A stretch of DNA of 64,000 bases from Psychrobacter pacificensis (GTDB lineage Bacteria > Pseudomonadota > Gammaproteobacteria > Pseudomonadales > Moraxellaceae), in the NCBI RefSeq assembly GCF_900101915.1, contig NZ_FNAL01000001.1, positions 248,001-312,000 on the forward strand. The letters are read 5' to 3'. Below the pieces are notes generated by a model. The model was not told the origin of the DNA. It ran no database searches and worked only from the letters and a program-made list of their open reading frames with translations. The first letter of the stretch is position 1. Each line of letters opens with the position of its first letter. Shown piece by piece: positions 29,316 to 37,162 of the stretch. Both the position numbers and the translations under genes were made by a program.

Positions 29316-29873
29316 AAGAAATCCTTATTTATTTTCTAAAATATTTTTTGGGCGATAGGCTGTGATCGAATCACTATTTTTTATTGTCTGATCATCATTT
29401 GAGACAAGCGTTTTGTGTATTGGCTTATAGTGACAGATAAACCAAAACTTAACGGCAGTAGCGTACGCTCTCATTCATCATGAGGGTAAACCATCTATTG
29501 TGGCAAATAAAAAGTTGCGTCATTATATCATTTTGTTGCTAGCTGCGCTTATTGCATAAAAGAATAATACTTGATGAAAGCGCCTTTTACTGGCAATTTT
29601 TTTAGGGACAAAAGCAGGTTTTATGGTGCCGCAACCATGCCGTTTAGTAACGTATGTATATTTGTTAGGTTTGCTTAAAGCCATATTGGTCAAAGTTTGT
29701 GTTTCATTCACCTTGAATGGGTAAACGTGATTTATAGAATCCTGTTAAGATAATCTTGAGCCATAAAAGGCGTATCATTAAAAAACAAGCTAGCAAGCTT
29801 AAGCATTTTTTATGGTAGCGTAGAGACCGTAACAAAATTCACAGACAGCATTTTCGTAGAGAGTAGAGCGAGC
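29316..29873. promoter_or_regulatory. 558-base divergent region between cysM and the hybrid kinase gene
   Basis: Holds the promoters of both genes. A 62-codon minus-strand frame (29523-29711) is present but has no supporting features. Just upstream of the kinase gene lies a short run of palindromes (GCTAGC and GCTTAAGC around 29788-29804) flanked by A- and T-runs. I could not assign -35/-10 boxes with confidence. Confidence 0.4.
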
Positions 29874-32800
29874 ATGGCATATAAAAAACGTTTCAATACC
29901 AGCAGTGCCTATGGGCAGCTGATCCTATTGGTGTTTTTACCCATCTGCGTGTTGGCGGCGGTAGGGGGTATTTTGGTATTTCACGAAACCATGCGTGCGA
30001 GCGATTCAGAGCAAGAGGCACTGGCTGAGGCGGTATTGATTCGTTATACACCAGTCATTGCAGAGCTGATTCCTGATTTGTTGGAGCAAGAACGTCAGCA
30101 AGCAAAAAGCAGCACAGATAAGGCATCACAGAGTGCGATGACAACGCTCGAAAGCATACAGGATAAACTCGGGCGTATGCAGTCTGAGCAGCATGTACAG
30201 CGTATTGCTGTTATCAATGAAGGCAATCAAGTATTGGCGACCGTAGGCTATGGTCTGAACGAGAAATGGCCGCTAATCAGTGACTCAGCAAAGTTTTTAT
30301 CGCAAAAACCAACGCCTGTAGGCACGGCATATGGCAGCGTGTTGGGTGAGTTTGAGGGGCAGACGTTGTGGCTACTGGTCGATATGGACAACGAGCCACT
30401 TTATATCGCCCGTTATCGTATTGCGATGGCGCTGGTGATTACCGGTCTGTTTACCATTCTGATTTTATTACTCAGCTTAAATATTTACTCAAAGCGTTGG
30501 ATTGCACCTATCTATGAGCTGCGTTTGCAATTACAACGTACCCATGTTGATAACTTATATCAGCCTGTACCAGTAGAGTCAGATGGTGAGCTTAATTTAT
30601 TACAGCAAGATTTGGTCAAGACATTTCGTCGCCTCCATAGAAGTTTTCAGGAGCTCAAGGATCATGCCGAGCAAACCGAAGACGATCTGCGTTTGGCATT
30701 TGATGAGATGGAAATGCAAAACATCTCTATTCGAAATGCGCGTGATGCTGCCATCTCAACCAGCCAAGCCAAATCCGCATTTTTGGCCAACATCAGCCAC
30801 GAGCTGCGCACGCCGTTGAACAGTATCGATGGCTTTATTAACTTATTAGCGCGTCACGGTGAGCTCAATCCTGAACAGGATTTATACGTACAGACTATCC
30901 GCAAATCCTCAGCTCACCTACTTGCCTTGGTCAATGATGTTTTGGATTTCTCTAAGATTGAGGCGGGCAAGTTGGTGCTTGATCGTCATGAGTTTGATTT
31001 GTATGACACCATTTATGATGTGGTTGATATGCTCTCTCCTGTCTCTGCGGAGAAAGGTCTACGTATGGCTGTCTTGTTCTATAACGACGTGCCCATGCGT
31101 ATCAATGGCGATGCGCTGCGCCTCAAGCAGGTATTGACCAATATCGTGGGGAATGCCATCAAATTCACAGACAGTGGCGATGTGGTCGTACGGGTCAGCT
31201 TGGACGATCATCGTGATAACTATCTGATGATCAGTGTGCAAGACAGTGGTAAAGGCATTTCGCTTGCTGACCAAAAAATGCTGTTCCAAAGCTTTAGCCA
31301 AGGTGATCCGTCAATCACGCGCCAATATGGTGGTACGGGGTTGGGTCTGGTTATCTCCAAACAATTAACGCGTCTCATGGGCGGCGATATCGGCTTTCAT
31401 GACAACGCTCAAGAGAACATCGCCAATCAAGGCGCGACGTTTTGGTTCCGTATGCCAGCCCATGTCGATGTGCTAGAGGCACCAACTGGTCAGACCATTG
31501 AGCTGCCAGTATTGGCACCGCTTGCAAGCGAGACTGATGAGTTCAACGTCTTGGTTTGGATCAGTCATACGGCCTCAATACAAGTGTTGAAGGCCAGCTT
31601 GCAGTACTTACCGATTAAGCTCACTCAAGCCAATTCATTGCCAGGGGTGCTTGAGTCGCTCAAAGAGCATGGCAACTTTTGGGATTGGGTCATCGTTGAT
31701 GATGATACGCAAGACGATATGATGGCGTTACTCAAGCAAATCCGTCTCCATTATCAAGGCAAACTTGCTGTGTTTGGCTATCAAGTGGCGGCTGACCAAG
31801 CGCTGCTTAACCGCTATCAAGCCAATATCTTGTATGAGCCATTGGACAAAAGACAGCTATACGCAATGCTTGATACACAAAATCGCAGTATGCCAAAGAG
31901 CTTACAAGAGCCGCGCTGGAAAGGGATTACCGTGCTGGCAGTTGATGATCATCTACCAAATCTATTGGTGCTTGATGCGCTATTGAGCGAGCTTGGCATA
32001 CAAGTCATTACAGCGAGTAGCGGCTTTGATGCCATAGAAATTATCAGTAAACAGCAAACCAAAAATGTCAAATCTGCTAAAAACGATAAGCAAAGTCTGT
32101 CGAATAAAACGCAACTCTCAAAAGCCGAGACACGCGATGAGGTCAATAAAAAATCCAGCACCTCCCTGTATGCTGAAGAGAGTGCAAATGACGATAAAAC
32201 AGCTACTCAAGATAAAAATCATATCGATTTGATATTTATGGATATCCAAATGCCGCGTATGTCAGGTCATGAAGCAGCGAAGCAAATTCGGAGCATTGAA
32301 GTGGCTGATAGTCGTATTCCTATTATCGCCTTGACAGCCCATGGCCTAGCGGATGAGCGTGATAAGCTTATCGCCAGCGGTATCAATGACTACGTTGGCA
32401 AACCAATTAGCCAACCTCAGTTATTGCAAGTACTCCAAAAGTGGCTAGGCCGGAAAAGCATCACACCGCAAATAACGGCATTGGCTGATACTGATTTGCA
32501 AGCTTCTAATTTGCAAAGCATCGATTTACAAAATACCGACTCCGAAAATATACACCTCACAGAACAATCGACGCCGCTCTCGGATCAAAAGACCGCCATT
32601 TATCCGATGGTCAAAGACAACGAACGCGTTCGTAATAGGACTGAAATCACAGAACCGCCAAAAGTCACTCGACCATTATCACTGAAAAAAATCCGTGATG
32701 ACTACTTGCGTGACAGTCAGCCACGTGACGATTATAGACGAGAGACCACCCGTGAGAACCAGCCTCGCTATGAGAGCCTACGTTTACACAAGCAAGGGCA

Positions 32801-33341
32801 AGAATCATTATTGTATCCACCAAAAGAATCGACAGATAATTCTGATAAAGACATAACAGCGAATATGGATAAAAGGCTATATGAGCAAACGGATCACAAC
32901 CTCCATCAAAAAAACCTCAGTACAATGGATACGTCTGATATTTTAGACTGGCAAGATGCACTTACCCGCTCAGCGAACAAACCTGATTTGGCAGCCAAGC
33001 TCATCATTATGATGCTCGATACGATTAACGAGGAAAAGCAAGCACTGACTCAAGCTTGGGAAGCTCGTGATCGTAACTTGTTGGCACAAATTGCCCATCG
33101 CATATTGGGCGGCAGTCGTTATACAGGAGTGCCGCAGCTTCGTCAGGCCAGCCAAGACTTAGAAGATAAATGCCTATTGAATGTACAGCATACCACGCCT
33201 GCCCAGTTTGCAATGATTGAGCCATATTATGAAGCGCTATTGACCGCACTGAATAATTTACAAAACGTGGATTTATCGGCTTATCCTCAGCTCAACTATC
33301 ATCGTTTGAGCGAAAATGACATGACGTGGAAAATGATTTAG
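29874..33341 (+). CDS. gacS: BarA/GacS-type hybrid sensor histidine kinase
   Basis: An 1155-residue membrane sensor. Membrane helix 1 is at about 16-37, a periplasmic sensor follows, and helix 2 lies near 180-203 (MALVITGLFTILILLLSL), then HAMP. The HisKA domain has FLANISHELRTPLNS with His309, and the HATPase has QVLTNIVGNAIKFT and GGTGLGLVIS. A pseudo-receiver-like stretch (about 555-670) precedes the true receiver (about 685-870), whose phospho-acceptor is Asp790 in IFMDIQMPRMSG. A C-terminal Hpt domain has His1075 in IAHRILGGSRYTG. The receiver is split by a polar insert of about 55 residues, and a ~180-residue polar linker precedes Hpt. The usual partner GacA/UvrY is not in the window. 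Confidence 0.94.
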   Translation: MAYKKRFNTSSAYGQLILLVFLPICVLAAVGGILVFHETMRASDSEQEALAEAVLIRYTPVIAELIPDLLEQERQQAKSSTDKASQSAMTTLESIQDKLGRMQSEQHVQRIAVINEGNQVLATVGYGLNEKWPLISDSAKFLSQKPTPVGTAYGSVLGEFEGQTLWLLVDMDNEPLYIARYRIAMALVITGLFTILILLLSLNIYSKRWIAPIYELRLQLQRTHVDNLYQPVPVESDGELNLLQQDLVKTFRRLHRSFQELKDHAEQTEDDLRLAFDEMEMQNISIRNARDAAISTSQAKSAFLANISHELRTPLNSIDGFINLLARHGELNPEQDLYVQTIRKSSAHLLALVNDVLDFSKIEAGKLVLDRHEFDLYDTIYDVVDMLSPVSAEKGLRMAVLFYNDVPMRINGDALRLKQVLTNIVGNAIKFTDSGDVVVRVSLDDHRDNYLMISVQDSGKGISLADQKMLFQSFSQGDPSITRQYGGTGLGLVISKQLTRLMGGDIGFHDNAQENIANQGATFWFRMPAHVDVLEAPTGQTIELPVLAPLASETDEFNVLVWISHTASIQVLKASLQYLPIKLTQANSLPGVLESLKEHGNFWDWVIVDDDTQDDMMALLKQIRLHYQGKLAVFGYQVAADQALLNRYQANILYEPLDKRQLYAMLDTQNRSMPKSLQEPRWKGITVLAVDDHLPNLLVLDALLSELGIQVITASSGFDAIEIISKQQTKNVKSAKNDKQSLSNKTQLSKAETRDEVNKKSSTSLYAEESANDDKTATQDKNHIDLIFMDIQMPRMSGHEAAKQIRSIEVADSRIPIIALTAHGLADERDKLIASGINDYVGKPISQPQLLQVLQKWLGRKSITPQITALADTDLQASNLQSIDLQNTDSENIHLTEQSTPLSDQKTAIYPMVKDNERVRNRTEITEPPKVTRPLSLKKIRDDYLRDSQPRDDYRRETTRENQPRYESLRLHKQGQESLLYPPKESTDNSDKDITANMDKRLYEQTDHNLHQKNLSTMDTSDILDWQDALTRSANKPDLAAKLIIMMLDTINEEKQALTQAWEARDRNLLAQIAHRILGGSRYTGVPQLRQASQDLEDKCLLNVQHTTPAQFAMIEPYYEALLTALNNLQNVDLSAYPQLNYHRLSENDMTWKMI

Positions 33342-33550
33342 AGCAGGTAATCGAACCGTTATTGTGAGATGGATTAAGTGAATTGTATACGATACCGATC
33401 ACTAGCAGCCAGATAATGTGCGAATATTAAAAGGCAGACGCTTGATACAGTATCGTAGCAGTCAGTTATTGCTACGGTAGAGTAGGGTTAAGCCTGCTAA
33501 TATTGTGACCATCATTACTATAGTTATTTTATTCATTAATAAGGATTATT

Positions 33551-34363
33551 ATGAACGTGGTTGCAAGCTACCAGTACGAGACACTACAAGTAAGCATCGT
33601 AGACAATATACTCACAGTCACTTTAAATCGTCCAAATAAAAAAAACGCGATGAGTTTTCAAGTCATCGAGGAGCTGATCGCCGTAGCAGGTCGCATTAGC
33701 AAAGACAAAACGATACGCGCGGTTATTTTAAATGGTGCAGAAGGCACATTCTGTGCAGGTATTGATTTAGGGGATTTAAACCATCCAAAAAACCAAGTCT
33801 TTGCTATTTGGGAGCTGATTAAGCCTTGGCAAAGCTCATTCCAACGTGTCTGCTTGGTGTGGCGTGATCTACCAGTACCTGTCATCGCGGTACTAGAAGG
33901 CTACTGTATTGGTGCTGGGTTACAGCTGGCATTGGCCTGTGATGTGCGTATTAGCCACCCAGATTGCCAGCTCTCTATTATGGAAGCCAAATGGGGTTTG
34001 GTACCGGACATGGGATTGACTCAATCCGCATTTGGCGTGGTACGAGAAGACGTTCTCAAAGAGCTTGCCATGACGGCGCGCATCATTAATGCTACTGACG
34101 GCAAAGAATTAGGATTAATCAGTCATTGTAGTGAAACGCCGCTTGAGCAAGCACGACAGCTGGCGGCTGAGTTTGCTGAGCGCTCTCCTGATGCGGTGCT
34201 AGCTAGCAAACGCGTAATTAATGCGATGTATGAGCAGCCTGCAACTACCTTATATAAAGAAAAAATCTGGCAGATTAAGATGATGCTTGGACGCAATCGC
34301 AAACTTGCTCTGAGAAAAGCAAAGCAAGCTAGCACGGTGTTTAGCAAACGTCAGTTCCGCTAA
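33551..34363 (+). CDS. Enoyl-CoA hydratase/isomerase family protein (crotonase fold)
   Basis: A 270-residue crotonase-superfamily protein. The first oxyanion-hole region is EGTFCAGIDLGDLN; the second is CIGAGLQLALACDVRIS. The segment SIMEAKWGLVPDMGLTQS places an acidic residue pair where the family's catalytic acids lie, and Asp in PDMG suggests a hydratase/isomerase-like or dienoyl-type activity; the exact substrate cannot be fixed. AAGGA precedes the ATG. It stands alone, with no fatty-acid-oxidation genes nearby. The 209 bases before it and 301 after it hold no gene. Confidence 0.9.
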   Translation: MNVVASYQYETLQVSIVDNILTVTLNRPNKKNAMSFQVIEELIAVAGRISKDKTIRAVILNGAEGTFCAGIDLGDLNHPKNQVFAIWELIKPWQSSFQRVCLVWRDLPVPVIAVLEGYCIGAGLQLALACDVRISHPDCQLSIMEAKWGLVPDMGLTQSAFGVVREDVLKELAMTARIINATDGKELGLISHCSETPLEQARQLAAEFAERSPDAVLASKRVINAMYEQPATTLYKEKIWQIKMMLGRNRKLALRKAKQASTVFSKRQFR

Positions 34364-34664
34364 TGTTCTTTAATTTTGGTAGATATTGTCTTAAGGATTT
34401 TATCTGAGACAATTTTGGCCTCAGTACTTAAGTACTTAGATTAAAAGTACGCCAGACATATTTTGAGTAATTACTTTGATTGTTTTTAGTTGTTAAGGCT
34501 TGTTTCATAAGTCCCTTATGACTATTGAAATACGAGCGGACAGCACGATATAACACTGTCCGCTTGCACAGATTTAGATAAAGATGCACTATTGTCGTTA
34601 AAAATATCTATTTCATGCATCTTACAAGCGCTTAAGTAATCATCACTATATAAATGGTCTAACT

Positions 34665-35924
34665 ATGTCTGCCCCAAAGTCCTCTCTACCAAATAAACCT
34701 ATCGCCTCCGAACGAGTACGTTCTGCTGATCTGCCTGTTGCATGGATTATGATGCTAGGATTAATGGTTGCGGTAGGACCGTTATCCATTGATATGTATC
34801 TGCCTGCGCTACCATCAATGGCAGATGATTTTGGCGTATCTACGGCATTTATGGCCAACTCTGTGCCAGCGTATTTTTTGGGTTTGGTATTCGGGCAGTT
34901 ATTTTATGGCCCTTTTAGTGATCGTGTTGGCCGTGTTAAGCCTTTATATATAGGTATGACACTATATGTGATTGCGTCCATTCTTTGTGCGACCACTGAC
35001 AATGAATATGTATTATTTGTAGGGCGAACGATGCAGGCATTAGGCGCTTGTGTAGGGGCAGTGGTGACCCGAGCTGCTATTAGAGATCGCCTAACCGCCA
35101 AGCAGACCGCAAAAGCTTTTTCGATTATGATTTTGGTCATGGGCTTAGCACCCATATTAGCGCCGTCGCTTGGTGCACTATTTTTACAGTTTTTTGATTG
35201 GCATTCCATTTTCTGGTTTTTGGCCGCTTTTGGTGCCCTAAATTTATTGCTTACTAAGTTTTTCTTTTTTGAGACATTGACCGAAGAAAATCGTAATGTG
35301 CGTCCTGCAAAAGAGGTGCTTAGTCAGTATTGGGATTTATTAAAAGATCCCAGCTTTAACTACCCTGCGATTGGTGGCGGGTTGTTGATGGGTGCGATGT
35401 TTGTCTATATCAGCTCAGCTTCTGAATTAATCATGGACACTTATGGCGTCTCGGCCACGCACTTTGGCTGGTTGTTTGGGATGAATGCGGCGGGCTTTGT
35501 GGGTTTGACTCAATTGAACCAATGGTTGACCAATCGCTTTCGTATCTTGAGCATATTACGCTTTGGGACGATGATGCAGGTGCTCTCTGCAGGCACGTTG
35601 TTTGTTGTCGGTATATTTTTGGGGACCGATGCTTGGTTGCCACTGGTGCTGGCGTGTATTTTCTTTTGTATTGCAGGCTTGGGATTGACCCAGCCAAACG
35701 CCTCAGCGATTGCGCTGGCTTTTCAAAAGCAGCGTGCGGGTATGGCAAGCGCGCTGCAAGGCTCGCTGATGTTTTCAGTAGGTATTTTTGGTGGTTTATT
35801 ATTAAACTTATTCCCTCTCAATCCAGTGTTAAAAATCGGTATTGCACTTTTTGTCCTGATGAGCTTGGGTGCGTTTTTAATCTGGCAGATAGACCGTAAC
35901 CTAAATCTTGACGATGCAGAGTAA
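34665..35924 (+). CDS. Bcr/CflA-family multidrug efflux MFS transporter
   Basis: A 419-residue major-facilitator protein with 12 predicted membrane helices. GPLSIDMYLPALPSMADDFG in helix 1 is the Bcr/CflA signature. GQLFYGPFSDRVGRVKPLY is motif A between helices 2 and 3. RTMQALGACVGAVVTRAAIR is the helix-4 motif of drug:proton antiporters. Such proteins export drugs such as bicyclomycin, sulfonamides or chloramphenicol (family knowledge); the substrate here is unknown. The first ~25 residues are polar and cytoplasmic. Terminated by a strong hairpin. Confidence 0.94.
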   Translation: MSAPKSSLPNKPIASERVRSADLPVAWIMMLGLMVAVGPLSIDMYLPALPSMADDFGVSTAFMANSVPAYFLGLVFGQLFYGPFSDRVGRVKPLYIGMTLYVIASILCATTDNEYVLFVGRTMQALGACVGAVVTRAAIRDRLTAKQTAKAFSIMILVMGLAPILAPSLGALFLQFFDWHSIFWFLAAFGALNLLLTKFFFFETLTEENRNVRPAKEVLSQYWDLLKDPSFNYPAIGGGLLMGAMFVYISSASELIMDTYGVSATHFGWLFGMNAAGFVGLTQLNQWLTNRFRILSILRFGTMMQVLSAGTLFVVGIFLGTDAWLPLVLACIFFCIAGLGLTQPNASAIALAFQKQRAGMASALQGSLMFSVGIFGGLLLNLFPLNPVLKIGIALFVLMSLGAFLIWQIDRNLNLDDAE

Positions 35925-35956
35925 GTATAAGGTTTCATCGTAAATTAAGTACTTAT

Positions 35957-35997
35957 AAAAAGCACCCATACGTTTAGAGCGTATGGGTGCTTTTTTA
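35957..35997 (+). terminator. Intrinsic terminator of the Bcr/CflA transporter gene
   Basis: AAAAAGCACCCATACG pairs with CGTATGGGTGCTTTTT around TTTAGAG, followed by T residues, about 30 bases after the stop. Confidence 0.92.
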
Positions 35998-36039
35998 TGT
36001 CTGCTATTAATTTGTGTATAAGATTTTCTTTTTGATAAA

Positions 36040-36277
36040 GCTTTTTCTACAAGTTCTATAAATATTAATAATATATATATTGTATAGATATATATGAATT
36101 ATTATGTATATATAACTAATTGTATATAACTGCCAAACATTATTATTGCAATTGTAAAGTTAGGTAAGTATTATCTAACGTAACTTTCTGTAAGTAAATA
36201 TTATAGGAATATTGCTTAACCTCTCTAGATTGTCATTCATTAAATTGCATAACCACATTAATTCTCAAGGATAGATT
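36040..36277. promoter_or_regulatory. Very AT-rich leader region of the chemosensory-like locus
   Basis: Almost 100 bases (about 36055-36130) consist mostly of alternating A and T with TATATATAT-type runs. AAGGA then precedes the lipoprotein gene. The region should be easily melted or bent and is a candidate site for nucleoid proteins such as H-NS-like or IHF. No operator could be defined. Confidence 0.5.
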
Positions 36278-37150
36278 ATGAAGCAGCTATACCGAATATT
36301 ACCAGTCGTTTTAAGCGTAGGTATCTTTGGATGCAGCAACTCTAGTACACCAGAAAGTACTGCTGCTGAGAACACACCTGCAGAAGGGCAGGAGGAGTTT
36401 GTCAGTAGCCTTCCAGATTCAGCGCCAGTTTTAAAAGTAGCAACCACAGGGACCATGCCTCCTTTCTCATTTCAAGATGACTATGGCAATATGCAGGGCA
36501 TTGACATTGACTCTATTCGCGCGCTTGGCGAAGAAGAAGGGTTCAAAGTTGAGTTTTATAAAGAAACCTGGCAAAACATGTTCGATACAGTAGAGTCGGG
36601 TAGTCGCGATTTAGCGATTTCAGGCATCTCTTATAAAGATGAGCGTGATGCTAAGTACGGGTTGTCTCAGCCTTACTTCTTTAACCCTGCCGCCATCATG
36701 TATGCAAAACCAGAACTAAATATTAACAGCCTAGATGATTTGCAAGGCAAAAACATCTCTGCAATGGAAGGCTCTAAGCAGGTCGATCAAGCACAGCAAA
36801 TGGGTAAGTACAACAACTTCTCGACCAGAACGACTGCCTTTTTATTGTATGAAGATTTAATGCAAGGCAAAGTAGATGCGATTTTGCATGATCTACCTAT
36901 CTTGCAATATACGGCAAAAAACCATCCTGAGCAAAAAGTAACCATCGTTCCTTATGAAGGGCAAGACAATCCATCAGCACAGCAGGTTATTTTGATGGCA
37001 AAAGGTAATACTGAGCTCATTAACAAAATCAATGACGGTATTACCAAGCTAAAAGCGAAAGGTAAGTTTAAAGAGATTGAAGCTCGCTGGCTTGGTGAGA
37101 CTACAAGTCCAACGGCTAGTGCTTCTGCCACCACTGAACAAGCAAACTAA
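36278..37150 (+). CDS. Solute-binding protein family 3 lipoprotein (sensor-type)
   Basis: A 290-residue periplasmic binding lipoprotein. The signal peptide ends LSVGIFGCSNSS, so Cys19 would be lipidated. After an Ala/Glu/Pro-rich linker the SBP_bac_3 domain begins with LKVATTGTMPPFSFQDDYGN and MQGIDIDSIRALGEEEG, as in amino-acid-binding proteins. GSRDLAISGISYKDERDAKY is the hinge region. AAGGA supports the start. No ABC permease or ATPase gene is nearby. Instead a membrane CheA-like kinase starts 12 bases after its stop, so it more likely presents a small ligand to that kinase than feeds a transporter; this role is inferred from context. Confidence 0.9.
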   Translation: MKQLYRILPVVLSVGIFGCSNSSTPESTAAENTPAEGQEEFVSSLPDSAPVLKVATTGTMPPFSFQDDYGNMQGIDIDSIRALGEEEGFKVEFYKETWQNMFDTVESGSRDLAISGISYKDERDAKYGLSQPYFFNPAAIMYAKPELNINSLDDLQGKNISAMEGSKQVDQAQQMGKYNNFSTRTTAFLLYEDLMQGKVDAILHDLPILQYTAKNHPEQKVTIVPYEGQDNPSAQQVILMAKGNTELINKINDGITKLKAKGKFKEIEARWLGETTSPTASASATTEQAN

Positions 37151-37162
37151 GGGACGTTTGAT

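Noticed and set aside
29523..29711. 62-codon minus-strand frame between cysM and the hybrid kinase
   Set aside because: Short, no family, no clear ribosome binding site; better seen as promoter region.
36278..37150. Family-3 binding lipoprotein as part of an amino-acid ABC importer
   Set aside because: No permease or ATPase gene lies near; the next gene is a membrane kinase 12 bases away.
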